Shown here: positions 15,387 to 24,553 of the stretch, piece by piece
Layout: each line of letters opens with the position of its first letter
Position numbering within the stretch: position 1 is the first letter of the stretch
Origin: an uncultured Geobacter sp.
GTDB taxonomy: Bacteria > Desulfobacterota > Desulfuromonadia > Geobacterales > Geobacteraceae
Assembly (NCBI GenBank): GCA_903925075.1
Contig: CAIYDQ010000027.1
Location: forward strand, 1-44,682
Direction of reading: 5' to 3'
DNA: 44,682 nt
Made by a program: the position numbers and the translations under genes
The notes under the pieces: generated by a model
What the model was told of the DNA's origin: nothing
Databases searched by the model: none
Seen by the model: only the letters and a program-made list of their open reading frames with translations

Positions 15387-15764
15387 CTATTTTAGCACGT
15401 GGCTGGACAGGACCTTGTGCACATCGTAGACGTTCACGTCCTGGTTGAATTTTTTTTCAAGGGGCAAGGCGTCGCTGGCCAACCACAGCTTCAGCTCGGC
15501 GTTGAGGTCGAAAGGCTCGCCGGTTTGCACGCTGAACTTGTTGATCTTGCCGTAGGGTATGGAGATGTATTCTATCTGCCGGCCGGAAAGTCCCTGTTTC
15601 TCAACGATGATCAGCCGCTTGTTGGTGAACAGCAAGGTATCCCTGATCAGGGAGAAACCAACCTCGATTATTTCGCCGTCGCAAAGCAACTGCCCATAAC
15701 TCGCATGTAACTTCCTGGACTCCGCCGAGTCCGAACTTTTCGATGGTCCCGAGAAAAGTGCCAT
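15387..15764 (-). CDS. Bacterial PH-domain protein
   Basis: A 125-residue protein matching the bPH family (bacterial pleckstrin homology). The strand pattern is GQLLCDGEIIEVGFSLIRDTLLFTNKRLIIVEKQG, then YISIPYGKINKFSVQTGEPF, then ELKLWLASDALPLEKKF with a C-terminal helix (VYDVHKVLSSHVL). The motif FTNKRLIIV is the best signature. These small soluble proteins form rings in crystal structures, and their role in the cell is unknown. It stands alone between htpG and a divergent macro-domain gene. The 266 bases between its stop and htpG are very GC-rich and show no further gene. Confidence 0.85.
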   Translation of the reverse strand: MALFSGPSKSSDSAESRKLHASYGQLLCDGEIIEVGFSLIRDTLLFTNKRLIIVEKQGLSGRQIEYISIPYGKINKFSVQTGEPFDLNAELKLWLASDALPLEKKFNQDVNVYDVHKVLSSHVLK

Positions 15765-15957
15765 AAATCACTACCCTCTATGCCTTGGCATGTTTCCTTC
15801 AAAGGTTAATTCTTTAAGCCAATGCCAGTTGTCGAGGGTCAACTTACCTCAAAAGGCCATTTTAGGCAAGGCTTCTCATCTGGAGTGCGAGGACAAGCTG
15901 GTGTAGATGGGCTCTTTTTGCTATGGTGTTCGGCATCCACCACGGGAGAGCGAGCCA

Positions 15958-16400
15958 TGAACGAATCGAGCGGGGATATTTGGCAGTATCTGGGAAAGGG
16001 GGTGATTGCGGTCACCACCAGCGGTTCCTTGACCCGCAAGGGTAAAGCCGTGATGCTGAGGGGCGTGGCCTCTCAGGCGGCTGCGCGCTTTCCGGATTTC
16101 CCGCTGATTCTGGGCCGCCTGCTGCAAGAGCGCGGCAACCACGTGCACCCGCTGGGAGAGGGCGTCGTCAGCTTTCCGGTGGAGGAGTCGGCCTGGGAAA
16201 ATCCGGACCTGAGACTCATCTCTCGTTCCGCCGGGGAACTGCGGGAGCTGGCGGACCGTGAAGGTTGGGACCTGGTGGTGGTGCCCCGCCCCGGTTGCGG
16301 CGGCGGCGGACTCAATTGGCGCGAGGTCCGGCCGCTGCTCGAAGAGCATTTCGACCACAGGTTTATCGTCATTTCCGCGCCGCCGAGTCTTGCGGCTTGA
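15958..16400 (+). CDS. Macro-domain (ADP-ribose-binding) protein
   Basis: A 147-residue protein from ATG at 15958; the frame can be extended to 15822, but the family similarity begins at GDIWQYLGKGVIAVTTSGSL. The conserved macro-domain features are the N-terminal GDI/AVTT strand, GKAVMLRGVASQAAARFPD, a phosphate-binding stretch RSAGELRELADREGWDLVVVPRPGCG and GGLNWREV. Such proteins bind ADP-ribose or related metabolites, and some hydrolyse ADP-ribosyl groups. The Asn common in the catalytic loop (TTNG) is Ser here (TTSG), so binding without catalysis is possible. The last codons lie in the first copy of a 43-bp tandem repeat, suggesting that the C-terminus was shaped by repeat expansion. Confidence 0.72.
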
Positions 16401-16521
16401 ACTGTTTGCCGTCATATCGGCGCCGCCAGGGCGTTGCGGTTTGAAGGGTTTATAGTCGGATCGGGGCCGCTGAGCGTTGCGGTTTGAAGGGTTACTGGTC
16501 AGATCGGCGCCGCCAAGTGCC
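16369..16521 (+). repeat. 43-44 bp imperfect tandem repeat, about 3.5 copies
   Basis: Copies begin at 16369, 16412, 16456 and 16499 (the last partial). Shared core elements are TCGGCGCCGCC, GCGTTGCGG and TTTGAAGGGTT. The first copy contains the stop codon of the macro-domain gene; the others lie in the spacer before trpE. Copies differ at roughly a quarter of positions, so the expansion is not recent. Confidence 0.85.
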
Positions 16522-16557
16522 GATGCTCGTGGTTCTCATGGAATTGCCCCGCTTTTC

Positions 16558-16586
16558 TTGACTCTTTTTGCCCAACATGTTAATAA
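16558..16586 (+). promoter_or_regulatory. Sigma-70-type promoter for trpE-aroE-aroK
   Basis: TTGACT, 17-bp spacer, TAATAA, 78 bases before the trpE start. The leader has no Trp-rich leader peptide or attenuator hairpin and no T-box, so transcription attenuation of the classical kinds is not evident. Confidence 0.6.
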
Positions 16587-16663
16587 AGTCAGGCTAAATC
16601 GCTGCCGGCCAAGATGTTCCCACCTGCAAAGCTCATCACCGCGACAGCCATGCAAGGAGCCCC

Positions 16664-18139
16664 ATGTACCACCCAGACTATGCGACCTTCCAGACCCTTT
16701 CCTCGTCGGGCAACCTCATTCCGGTCTACAGAGAGATCCTTTCCGATTTGGACACGCCGGTCGGGGCCTTCAAGAAAATAGACGACGGCCGTTACGGCTT
16801 CTTGCTGGAAAGCATCGAGGGGGGCGAGAAGTGGGGACGCTACACCTTCCTGGGCTCCTCGCCTGCCGTGGTGATCCGCGGCAAGGGGAACTGGGTCGAG
16901 ATCGTGGAGGGGGGCGAGATCAGGCGCGTCGAGGTGTCGGATCCCCTGAACTACATCCGCGACTACATGGCGCGCTATCTCCCGGTCGAAGTTCCCGGCA
17001 TTCCGCGCTTCTTCGGCGGCGCGGTCGGCTATTTGGGCTACGACGCGGTGCGCCATTTCGAGACGCTTCCGGACCTGAACCCCTGCGAAATCGACGCCTA
17101 CGACGCCTATTTCATCATAACCGACACCATTTTGATCTTCGACAGCTTGAGCCAGAAGATCAAGGTGGTGTCCAACGCCCACCTGGACGGTTCGGCCACC
17201 CCGGAGGCCGCCTATGCCGAGGCGATCGGCAAGATCGAAGGGTTGATAGCGCGCCTGAAGGCGCCGCTTGCCGCCAGTTCCAACGGACCTTCAACGGGGA
17301 AGGTCGCGCTCACCTCCAACGTGAAGCGCGAGGAATTCGAAAGCTGGGTGACCAAGGGCAAAGAGTATGTAAGAAGCGGCGACATCATCCAGGTGGTGCT
17401 GTCGCAGCGCTTTTCGGGGGAACTGACCGTCGACCCCTTCGACATCTACCGGGCTCTGAGGACCTTGAACCCTTCGCCGTACATGTTCTTCCTGCGCCTG
17501 GACGAGACGCTGGTGGTCGGCGCCTCGCCGGAGGTGATGGTGCGCAAGGAAGGGGATATGGTGGAGCTGCGTCCCATCGCCGGCACCCGGCCGCGCGGCG
17601 CGACGCCGGCCGAGGACGAGGCCATGGTGCAGGAACTGCTCGCCGATCCCAAGGAACTGGCCGAGCACGTCATGCTGGTCGATCTGGGCAGAAACGACCT
17701 GGGGCGCGTCTGCAAGATCGGCAGCGTCAAGGTTTCGGAGCTGATGGTCGTGGAGCGCTATTCGCACGTGATGCACATCGTCTCCAACGTGCAGGGGGAA
17801 CTGGCCGCGGGGCAGGACTCCTTCGACGTGGTGCGGGCGACCTTTCCGGCGGGAACGCTCTCCGGCGCGCCCAAGGTGAGGGCGATGCAAATCATCGAGG
17901 AGCTGGAAGGGGTGCGGCGCGAGGTCTACGGCGGGGCGGTCGGCTACTTCTCCTTCTCCGGCAATCTGGATATGGCCATCGCCATCAGGACGCTGGTGGT
18001 GAAGGACGGCAAGGTGCACCTGCAGGCGGGCGCAGGCATCGTCGCCGATTCGGACCCGGCCGCCGAGTACGTCGAGACGGTGAACAAGGCGATGGGCGTG
18101 GTGAAGGCGATAGAGATGGCCGAGCGCGGACTGGATTAA
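16664..18139 (+). CDS. trpE: Anthranilate synthase component I
   Basis: A 491-residue protein that converts chorismate to anthranilate, using ammonia delivered by TrpG. The N-terminal domain carries the tryptophan feedback pocket LLES (residues about 46-49, in YGFLLESIEGG) and RYTFLGSSP. The C-terminal chorismate-binding domain has SGDIIQVVLSQRF, ELRPIAGTRPRGA, VDLGRNDLGRVCKIGSV, GTLSGAPKVRAMQIIEELE and GAGIVADSDPAAEYVET. Length and motifs are typical, so it should be active and inhibited by Trp. It heads an operon with aroE and aroK, an unusual separation from trpG, which lies 1.7 kb downstream behind a terminator and its own promoter. Confidence 0.97.
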   Translation: MYHPDYATFQTLSSSGNLIPVYREILSDLDTPVGAFKKIDDGRYGFLLESIEGGEKWGRYTFLGSSPAVVIRGKGNWVEIVEGGEIRRVEVSDPLNYIRDYMARYLPVEVPGIPRFFGGAVGYLGYDAVRHFETLPDLNPCEIDAYDAYFIITDTILIFDSLSQKIKVVSNAHLDGSATPEAAYAEAIGKIEGLIARLKAPLAASSNGPSTGKVALTSNVKREEFESWVTKGKEYVRSGDIIQVVLSQRFSGELTVDPFDIYRALRTLNPSPYMFFLRLDETLVVGASPEVMVRKEGDMVELRPIAGTRPRGATPAEDEAMVQELLADPKELAEHVMLVDLGRNDLGRVCKIGSVKVSELMVVERYSHVMHIVSNVQGELAAGQDSFDVVRATFPAGTLSGAPKVRAMQIIEELEGVRREVYGGAVGYFSFSGNLDMAIAIRTLVVKDGKVHLQAGAGIVADSDPAAEYVETVNKAMGVVKAIEMAERGLD

Positions 18140-18168
18140 GTCGTAGCGGAAGGCACAAAGGAGTTTTC

Positions 18169-19032
18169 ATGGGCACCACCATCACCACCAAGACCCGGTT
18201 ATGCGCAGTCATCGGCAACCCGGTTGCGCATAGCCTTTCTCCGGCGATCCACAACGCCGCTTTTCAGGAGTTGGGCCTGGATTTCGTGTATCTTGCCTTC
18301 CAGGTGGAGGATCTGCAAAGCGCCCTGGCCGGCATGCGGGCCCTCAACAACTTCCGCGGCATGAGCGTCACCATCCCGCACAAGATCGAAGCCATGAACT
18401 ACGTGGACGAGATCGCCGAGGTTGACCGCTCCATCGGCTCGATCAACACCATCATCAACGAAAACGGCAAACTCATCGGCCTGGGCACCGACGGGCTCGG
18501 CGCGTTGAAGGCTTTCGTCGACGCCGGCGTGTCGCTGGCAGGCAAGCACGTGCTGATGCTGGGGGCGGGCGGGGTCGCCAGGGCGATCGCCTTTACCCTT
18601 GCCCAGAGCGCCCGGCCGAGCAAACTCTCGCTGCTGGACATCAACGAGGGGCTCTTGCAGGGGTTGAGCGCCGACTTGCGGGCCGGCACGGAAGTCGGCA
18701 TCGAGGCCGAGATGTTGACCGACGACTCCGTGGCGAGGGCCATGGCTCATGCCGACGTGATCATCAACTGCACCTCGATCGGCATGCATCCGCACGAAGG
18801 GGTCTCCCTGGTCCCGGCCGAACTTTTCAGGGACGGCCAGGTGGTGTTCGACGTGGTGTACACGCCGCTGGAGACCAAGCTTTTGGCCGACGCCAAGTCC
18901 CGCGGGCTGGTGGCCATTTCCGGCATCGAGATGTTCATCAATCAGGCAGCCTTGCAATTCCAGTACTTCACCGGGAAAGAAGCGCCCGTCGCGGTGATGA
19001 GACGGGTACTATTGGAGAATTTGACGTCATGA
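18169..19032 (+). CDS. aroE: Shikimate dehydrogenase (NADP+)
   Basis: A 287-residue protein starting at the ATG at 18169 (AAAGGAG 6 bases upstream). It reduces 3-dehydroshikimate to shikimate. The substrate site is NPVAHSLSPAIHNAAF; the catalytic lysine is in MSVTIPHKIEAM; INTIIN and GTDGLGAL follow. The nucleotide-binding loop is MLGAGGVARAIAFTLAQS, and the C-terminal lobe contains INCTSIGMHPHEG and GIEMFINQAALQFQYFTG. It follows trpE by 29 bases and overlaps the aroK start (ATGA), so the three genes are cotranscribed. The product feeds aroK directly. Confidence 0.96.
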   Translation: MGTTITTKTRLCAVIGNPVAHSLSPAIHNAAFQELGLDFVYLAFQVEDLQSALAGMRALNNFRGMSVTIPHKIEAMNYVDEIAEVDRSIGSINTIINENGKLIGLGTDGLGALKAFVDAGVSLAGKHVLMLGAGGVARAIAFTLAQSARPSKLSLLDINEGLLQGLSADLRAGTEVGIEAEMLTDDSVARAMAHADVIINCTSIGMHPHEGVSLVPAELFRDGQVVFDVVYTPLETKLLADAKSRGLVAISGIEMFINQAALQFQYFTGKEAPVAVMRRVLLENLTS

Positions 19033-19550
19033 TCTTGGTACTGGTGGGTTATCGCGGCACGGGGAAGACGGCGGTGGGGCGGCTCCTCGCCGAGAAACTG
19101 CAACTGCCCTACATCGGCATGGATGCGGAGGTGGTGGCGAGAGCCGGCATGCCGATCAAGGACATGGTCGACCGATTCGGCTGGCAGAAGTTCCGCGATC
19201 TGGAGTCCGAGGTGGCGCGGGAATTGTCGGGGCGCGACAACCTCATCATCGACACCGGCGGCGGGGTAATCGAGAGGCCTGAAAACGTGGAGGCTTTGCG
19301 GACCAACGCCTGCATCTTCCTGCTCACGGCATCGGTTGCCACCATCGTCTCCCGCATCCAGGATTCCAGCGAGCGCCCGTCCTTGGTCGAGGGGAAGACC
19401 TTTACCGAGGAGGTATCCGAAGTGCTGGAGAGGCGGGGTCCCAAATACCAGGGGGCGGCCGACTACGAGATCGACACCGACGGGTTGACTCCGGAACAGG
19501 TGGCCGAGCGGATCGTCTCTTTGTGGCATGATCGCCTGGTGCTGAGCTAG
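19029..19550 (+). CDS. aroK: Shikimate kinase
   Basis: A 173-residue protein phosphorylating shikimate at the 3-OH with ATP. The Walker A loop is GYRGTGKTAVGRLLAEKL. The shikimate-binding Asp is in YIGMDAEVVARAGMPI, with the FR(D)LE stretch (WQKFRDLESEVARELS). GGG of the third substrate motif is in DTGGGVIERPENV, and the lid carries the ERP arginine (SSERPSLVEG). The start overlaps the aroE stop, so translation is probably coupled. A strong terminator follows. Confidence 0.96.
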   Translation: MILVLVGYRGTGKTAVGRLLAEKLQLPYIGMDAEVVARAGMPIKDMVDRFGWQKFRDLESEVARELSGRDNLIIDTGGGVIERPENVEALRTNACIFLLTASVATIVSRIQDSSERPSLVEGKTFTEEVSEVLERRGPKYQGAADYEIDTDGLTPEQVAERIVSLWHDRLVLS

Positions 19551-19618
19551 GTTCCTCGGGCGCGACAATCGGGCACGCACGGCCCGAGGCATCCGTTCGA
19601 CTCGGACCTCCCATGAAA

Positions 19619-19656
19619 GGCCCTTCCGATACCTGCCGGAAGGGCTTTTGTCTTTT
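19619..19656 (+). terminator. Intrinsic terminator after aroK
   Basis: GCCCTTCCG, short loop, CGGAAGGGC, then TTTTGTCTTTT. It separates trpE-aroE-aroK from the trpG unit. The rest of 19551-19869 holds the trpG promoter and no gene. Confidence 0.9.
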
Positions 19657-19722
19657 AACAGGTCGCAAGCGGTTCGCCGCCGGTAGTTTCCGCCTTACTG
19701 CCGGCTTTATCCTCGGAATCTC

Positions 19723-19751
19723 TTGAGTTTAACGGGCAAATCAACTATACT
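19723..19751 (+). promoter_or_regulatory. Sigma-70-type promoter for the trpG-trpD-trpC-trpB2-trpF-serA unit
   Basis: TTGAGT, 17-bp spacer, TATACT, leaving a leader of about 110 bases before trpG. No Trp-codon-rich leader peptide is visible. Confidence 0.65.
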
Positions 19752-19869
19752 GCGCAATGCTTTGATCCTAAATCGACAAGGGCGGCAACTAACAAAGCGG
19801 GCGAGATCGCGGGCTCCATTGGGCTCGGTGAGGAATATTCCGCCGCTTATACAGAGGGTTGGATAGCTT

Positions 19870-20439
19870 ATGCTGCTGATGATAGACAACTACGACTCCT
19901 TCACCTACAACATCGTCCAGTACCTGGGCGAGCTGGGGGAGGAGGTGCGGGTGTACCGCAACGACAAGATCACCACGGGTGAAATCGAGGCGCTGGCGCC
20001 GGAGCGGATCGTCATCTCGCCCGGCCCCTGTTCCCCTGAGGAGGCCGGCATTTCGGTCGAGGTGGTGCGGAAATTCGCCGGACGCATCCCGCTGCTTGGT
20101 GTCTGCCTTGGCCATCAGTCCATCGGCTACGCCTTCGGCGGCAAGATCGTGAAGAGCGCGACCCTCATGCACGGCAAGACTTCGCCGATACTGCACGACG
20201 GCGAGGGGTTGTTCGCCGGGCTGCCCAACCCCTTCGCGGCGACCCGCTACCATTCGCTGGTGGTGGAGCGCGACTCTCTTCCCGAGGAGCTGGAGGTGAC
20301 CGCCTGGGTGGAGGAAGGGGAGATCATGGGCATGCGGCACCGCTCCCTGCCGGTGTGGGGGGTGCAGTTCCATCCGGAATCGATCCTGACCCAGTGCGGC
20401 ATGGACCTTTTTAGAAATTTCCTGCGGATGTCCCGCTAA
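19870..20439 (+). CDS. trpG: Anthranilate synthase component II / aminodeoxychorismate synthase glutaminase
   Basis: A 189-residue class I glutamine amidotransferase. The N-terminus is [19 protein letters not shown]. The oxyanion loop is [11 protein letters not shown]; the nucleophile Cys is in [17 protein letters not shown]; the catalytic His-Glu pair is in [10 protein letters not shown]. It releases ammonia from glutamine for TrpE. Many bacteria use a single such protein for both tryptophan and folate (PabA role); no second copy is seen in this window. It starts its own transcription unit. Confidence 0.96.
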   Translation: MLLMIDNYDSFTYNIVQYLGELGEEVRVYRNDKITTGEIEALAPERIVISPGPCSPEEAGISVEVVRKFAGRIPLLGVCLGHQSIGYAFGGKIVKSATLMHGKTSPILHDGEGLFAGLPNPFAATRYHSLVVERDSLPEELEVTAWVEEGEIMGMRHRSLPVWGVQFHPESILTQCGMDLFRNFLRMSR

Positions 20440-20467
20440 ACGGGTTTTCGCACCTCAAGGAGCAGTC

Positions 20468-21520
20468 ATGATACGCAAGGCGATAGCGCGGGTAATCGAG
20501 CGGGACGATCTCAGCGAGTCGGAGATGATCGAGGTGATGGACCAGATTATGTCCGGGGGCGCCACGCCGGCGCAGATCGGCTCTTTCATCACGGCGCTCA
20601 GGATGAAGGGCGAGACGGTGGACGAGATCACCGGCGCCGCTCGGGTGATGCGGGACCGGGCCGTGCCGATTCGGGTCGGCAAGAGCGTGCTGGACCTGGA
20701 CCGCGACGACATCAACCTGGACCGGGAAACGATCCTGGACACCTGCGGCACCGGCGGCAGCGGCACCAACAGCTTCAACATCTCCACCACGGTCGCCTTC
20801 GTGGTCTCCGCCTGCGGCGTCAAGGTCGCCAAACACGGCAACCGCGCAGTCTCCTCGTCCTGCGGCTCCGCCGATGTGTTGGAGGCGCTGGGGGTCAACC
20901 TCGACGTCACCCCGGAATTGGTGGAGCGCTGCATCGCCGAGATCGGCATCGGCTTCCTGTTCGCGCCGGCGCTGCACGGCGCCATGAAGTACGCCATCGG
21001 CCCCAGGCGCGAGATCGGCATCCGCACCATCTTCAACGCGCTGGGACCGCTCACCAATCCGGCCGGCGCGGATTGCCAGGTGCTGGGCGTCTACCGGGAG
21101 GACCTGGTGGAGAAGCTCGGCTACGTGCTGAAAAAGCTCGGCTGCAAGAAAGGGTTCGTGGTGCACGGCCTGGACGGCATGGACGAGATCACTTTGACCG
21201 GCGAGACCAGGATCGCCGAGGTGAGCGCCGAAGGGGTTAAGGTCAGGATTGTCACCCCGGAGGAGTTCGGGCTGAAACGGTCGGTGGCGGCAGAGCTGCA
21301 TGGCGGGGACGCGGTGGGCAACGCGGTGATCATAAAGGACGTCCTTTCCGGCTCCGAGGGGGCCAAGAGGCGCGTCGTGCTCTTGAATGCCGGGTTCGCG
21401 CTGGTGGCGGCCGGCAAAGCCGCGGACGTCTCGGACGGCATCGCCAAGGCCGCCGAAGCCATCGACTCGGGCAGGGCCGCCGATCAGTTGGCAAAGCTGA
21501 TCGCCATCACCAACGAGTAA
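20468..21520 (+). CDS. trpD: Anthranilate phosphoribosyltransferase
   Basis: A 350-residue protein that joins anthranilate to PRPP. The PRPP loop is [17 protein letters not shown]; the second binding region is [23 protein letters not shown]; and [36 protein letters not shown] is the typical anthranilate-channel and RxxGxRTxFNxLGPLxNP signature. GMDEI(T)L and the terminal hinge complete the fold. It begins 28 bases after trpG with an AAGGAG site. The length is typical. Confidence 0.97.
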   Translation: MIRKAIARVIERDDLSESEMIEVMDQIMSGGATPAQIGSFITALRMKGETVDEITGAARVMRDRAVPIRVGKSVLDLDRDDINLDRETILDTCGTGGSGTNSFNISTTVAFVVSACGVKVAKHGNRAVSSSCGSADVLEALGVNLDVTPELVERCIAEIGIGFLFAPALHGAMKYAIGPRREIGIRTIFNALGPLTNPAGADCQVLGVYREDLVEKLGYVLKKLGCKKGFVVHGLDGMDEITLTGETRIAEVSAEGVKVRIVTPEEFGLKRSVAAELHGGDAVGNAVIIKDVLSGSEGAKRRVVLLNAGFALVAAGKAADVSDGIAKAAEAIDSGRAADQLAKLIAITNE

Positions 21521-21538
21521 AAAAGGAACCGCTAGCCG

Positions 21539-22339
21539 ATGAGCCAGATGCCGGATGTGTTGCAGAAAATTCTCGATTACAAGACGGGCGAGCTCGCCCG
21601 GATCATGGCCGCCGCGCCGCTTGACGAGATAAAAGCCCGCTTGGCGGACCTTGAGGATCAGCCCCGCGGCTTCGAGGCGGCGCTGGTCAACGCCTACGAT
21701 TCCGGTTGGACGCCGATCATCGCCGAGGTGAAAAAGGGATCCCCTTCCAAAGGGTTGATCCGCGCCGATTTCGATCCGCTGGAGATCGCGCTGACCTACC
21801 AGGCGAACGGCGCCAGCTGCCTGTCGGTCCTGACCGAAGAGCATTTTTTCCTCGGTCATCTAAGCTACCTGGCGCTGATCCGGGAACAGGTGAGCCTGCC
21901 GCTTTTGCGCAAGGATTTCATCTTCGATCCCTACCAGATTTACGAGGCGCGGGCCGCGGGAGCCGACGCCGTCTTGCTGATCGCCGCCATGCTGGAGCCT
22001 TCGAAGCTGCGCGATTTTGCAGCCCTGGCGGGCGAGCTGGCGCTGGACGTGCTGTTGGAGGTGCACGACGAGGGCGAACTGGAAAGCGCGCTTGCCACCG
22101 ACTGCCGCCTGATCGGCATCAACAACCGCGACCTGCGCAGCTTCGTGGTCGACATCACCACTTCCGAACGACTGGCTGCGCTCGTTCCCGCCGGGCGCAC
22201 CATCGTGGCGGAGAGCGGCATCACGTGCCGCGACGAGATCGTGCGCCTGACCGAAAAAGGGGTGCACGCCTTCCTGATCGGCGAGTCGCTGATGCGCGAA
22301 CCGGATATCGGGTTGAAATTACAGGAACTGCTCGGCTAA
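21539..22339 (+). CDS. trpC: Indole-3-glycerol-phosphate synthase
   Basis: A 266-residue TIM barrel that closes the indole ring. Catalytic residues are in IIAEVKKGSPSKGLIR (Glu and Lys of the first strand), LSVLTEEHFFLG, LLRKDFIFDPYQIYEARAAG (Lys), LLEVHDEGELE (Glu), IGINNRDLRSFVVD (Asn) and IVAESGITCRDEI (Glu, Ser). It is a single-function protein, not fused to TrpF, which is encoded separately downstream. It follows trpD by 18 bases. A long inverted repeat lies in the 130-base gap before trpB2. Confidence 0.97.
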   Translation: MSQMPDVLQKILDYKTGELARIMAAAPLDEIKARLADLEDQPRGFEAALVNAYDSGWTPIIAEVKKGSPSKGLIRADFDPLEIALTYQANGASCLSVLTEEHFFLGHLSYLALIREQVSLPLLRKDFIFDPYQIYEARAAGADAVLLIAAMLEPSKLRDFAALAGELALDVLLEVHDEGELESALATDCRLIGINNRDLRSFVVDITTSERLAALVPAGRTIVAESGITCRDEIVRLTEKGVHAFLIGESLMREPDIGLKLQELLG

Positions 22340-22350
22340 ACGAAAGGCGT

Positions 22351-22425
22351 TCATCAGGGATAAAACTAGATACAGGGGATAAAAGGAATAAATCGTATCC
22401 CCTGTATCTGTTTTATCCCTGTTGA
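22351..22425. repeat. About 30-bp inverted repeat (hairpin) between trpC and trpB2
   Basis: The left arm starting CAGGGATAAAAC and ending ATACAGGGGATA matches the right arm (TATCCCCTGTAT...GTTTTATCCCTG) except for one extra T and one outer mismatch, around a 14-base loop. No T run follows, so it is not a simple terminator. It looks like a small mobile palindrome (REP/MITE-like) inserted in the operon, or an mRNA stability element. Confidence 0.85.
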
Positions 22426-22469
22426 AAGTTTTTGTCTCTCTGTCAAATCCCTGTCTGAAAAGGAATGTT

Positions 22470-23825
22470 ATGAACACTAAATTCATGCTCGACGAGACGC
22501 GCATCCCGAAACAGTGGTACAACATCATCCCCGACATGCCGGGTCCGCTTTTCCCGGTGATCAACCCGCAGACGCTCAAGCCGGTCACGCCGGAGGATAT
22601 GGGCGCAATTTTCCCGATGGCGCTGATCGAGCAGGAGATGTCCAGCGAGCGCTGGATCGACATTCCCGACCCGGTGCGCGAGATTTACAAGCTGTGGCGG
22701 CCGGCGCCGCTCTACCGCGCCCGGCGGCTGGAACAGGCGCTGCAGACCCCGGCCAAGATCTACTACAAGTACGAAGGCGTTTCTCCGGCCGGCTCCCACA
22801 AGCCCAACACCGCCATCCCGCAGGCCTACTACAACAAGCAGGCGGGGATCCGCAGGCTGGCCACCGAGACCGGAGCCGGGCAGTGGGGGAGTTCCCTGGC
22901 GCTGGCCTGCTCCATGTTCGGCCTGGAGTGCACCATCTACATGGTGAAGATCTCCTGCACCCAAAAGCCGTACCGAAAGAGCATGATGCAGCTTTGGGGA
23001 AGCACGGTGATCCCGTCCCCCTCCGAGTTCACCAACGCCGGCCGCTCCATCTTGGCCCACGACCCGGACAGCCTCGGCAGCCTGGGGATCGCCATCTCGG
23101 AGGCCGTCGAGGACGCCGCTACCCACGCCGACACCAACTACGCCCTGGGGAGCGTCTTGAACCACGTCTGCCTGCACCAGACGGTGATCGGCCTGGAGGC
23201 GAAGGAGCAGATGACGCTGGCGGGCGACTACCCGGACGTGGTCATCGCCTGCTGCGGCGGCGGCTCCAACTTCGCGGGGCTGAGCTTCCCTTTCATCGCC
23301 GACCGCGCCAACGGCAAAAAGGTGCGCTGCCTCGCCGTGGAACCCGCGTCCTGTCCGACCCTCACCAAGGGGGTGTACGCCTTCGACTACGGCGATACCG
23401 CCAAGCTCGCCCCCATCACCATGATGTACACGCTCGGGCACGACTTCATGCCCCCCGGCATCCACGCGGGCGGGCTTCGCTACCACGGCGACTCGGCGCT
23501 CATCTCCCAGCTTTACCATGCCGGCGAGATCGAGGCCAAGTCCTACAAGCAGAACTCTTGTTTCGAAGGCGCGCTGCTCTTCGCCAGAAGCGAGGGGATC
23601 GTGCCCGCGCCCGAATCCTCCCACGCGGTGCGCGCCGCCATCGACGAGGCGGTTTTGGCCAAAGAGGAAGGGAAGGAGAAGACCATCTTGTTCGGACTCT
23701 CCGGCCACGGGCAGCTCGACATGGCCGCTTACGATTCCTATCTATCCGGCAATCTTGAGGATTTCGAATACCCGGAAGAGAAGATCCGGGCGGCGCTGGA
23801 GAGGTTGCCCAAGGTGCAACTCTAA
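22470..23825 (+). CDS. trpB2: Tryptophan synthase beta chain, TrpB2 type
   Basis: A 451-residue PLP enzyme from ATG at 22470 (AAGGA 5 bases upstream). It belongs to the longer TrpB2 group, judged by the N-terminus ([15 protein letters not shown]), [15 protein letters not shown] and the C-terminal extension. The PLP lysine is in [27 protein letters not shown] holds the catalytic Glu region; [10 protein letters not shown] is the phosphate-binding glycine loop. TrpB2 condenses indole with serine and lacks the residues used for tight TrpA contact. In some bacteria it acts as an indole-salvaging enzyme; in others it replaces TrpB. Neither trpA nor a classical trpB is in this window, so the partner is either encoded elsewhere or absent. 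Confidence 0.93.
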   Translation: MNTKFMLDETRIPKQWYNIIPDMPGPLFPVINPQTLKPVTPEDMGAIFPMALIEQEMSSERWIDIPDPVREIYKLWRPAPLYRARRLEQALQTPAKIYYKYEGVSPAGSHKPNTAIPQAYYNKQAGIRRLATETGAGQWGSSLALACSMFGLECTIYMVKISCTQKPYRKSMMQLWGSTVIPSPSEFTNAGRSILAHDPDSLGSLGIAISEAVEDAATHADTNYALGSVLNHVCLHQTVIGLEAKEQMTLAGDYPDVVIACCGGGSNFAGLSFPFIADRANGKKVRCLAVEPASCPTLTKGVYAFDYGDTAKLAPITMMYTLGHDFMPPGIHAGGLRYHGDSALISQLYHAGEIEAKSYKQNSCFEGALLFARSEGIVPAPESSHAVRAAIDEAVLAKEEGKEKTILFGLSGHGQLDMAAYDSYLSGNLEDFEYPEEKIRAALERLPKVQL

Positions 23826-23889
23826 GGCGCGCATTTCGCGGCTGCCGGGCCGCCGGCGGAAGTGTCAGTGGTTCTAAGGGTATACAGCA

Positions 23890-24504
23890 ATGACAAGAGT
23901 GAAGATCTGCGGTATAACATCCCTTGACGACGCCTTGGTGGCCGTGGATGCCGGGGCCGACGCCCTCGGTTTTGTCTTCTTCGAAAAATCTCCCCGCCAT
24001 CTGGACCCGGAAAAGGCGGCAGGCATCATCGCCGGGCTCCCCCCCTTCGTGCAGGTAGTAGGCCTGTTCGTGAACGCCGAGCTCGATTTCGTGAACCTGA
24101 CGGCGGACCGCTGCCGGCTCGACCTGGTCCAACTGCACGGCGACGAAAGCCCGGCCTACTGCCAGTCGGTGCGCAGACGGGTGCTGAAGGCCTTGCGGGT
24201 GCGGGACGGGGAAAGCCTGCAGGCCATCGCCGATTACCGCGTGGCGGGATTGCTGCTGGACGCCTACTCGCCCAAAGCCTACGGCGGCACCGGGGAGCGC
24301 TTCGACTGGGATCTGGCCCTGGCGGCGAAAGGGCCGACGCCCATCATCCTGGCCGGCGGGCTGGACCCGGACAACGTGGCCTCGGCCGTAGCCAGGGTCG
24401 CCCCCTACGGAGTGGACGTGTCAAGCGGCGTGGAATCCTCCCCCGGCCGGAAAGACGCCGAACTGGTGCGGCGGTTTGTGCGCGAAGCGAAAAGAACCAA
24501 TTGA
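23890..24504 (+). CDS. trpF: Phosphoribosylanthranilate isomerase
   Basis: A 204-residue TIM barrel isomerising PRA to CdRP, the step before TrpC. The catalytic Cys is in VKICGITSLDDA, the catalytic Asp in LLLDAYSPKAYGGTG, and phosphate binding is provided by ILAGGLDPDNV and GVDVSSGVESSPGRKD. It is unusually placed after trpB2 and 64 bases downstream of it. Length typical. Confidence 0.97.
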   Translation: MTRVKICGITSLDDALVAVDAGADALGFVFFEKSPRHLDPEKAAGIIAGLPPFVQVVGLFVNAELDFVNLTADRCRLDLVQLHGDESPAYCQSVRRRVLKALRVRDGESLQAIADYRVAGLLLDAYSPKAYGGTGERFDWDLALAAKGPTPIILAGGLDPDNVASAVARVAPYGVDVSSGVESSPGRKDAELVRRFVREAKRTN

Positions 24505-24553
24505 GCAGCGGGCAGGCAGGGTGGAATTAACTTCTCTATAAAAAGGAGTGGCA

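Noticed and set aside
16587..16663. Trp attenuator or T-box before trpE
   Set aside because: No leader peptide with Trp codons, no paired terminator/antiterminator and no T-box core sequence were found.
20411..21859. 482-codon antisense frame over trpD and the start of trpC
   Set aside because: trpD and trpC are unambiguous; the antisense frame has no family features.
22443..23708. Antisense and alternative-frame reading frames over trpB2
   Set aside because: Only the TrpB2 frame carries conserved motifs; the others are shadows of GC-rich codon use.
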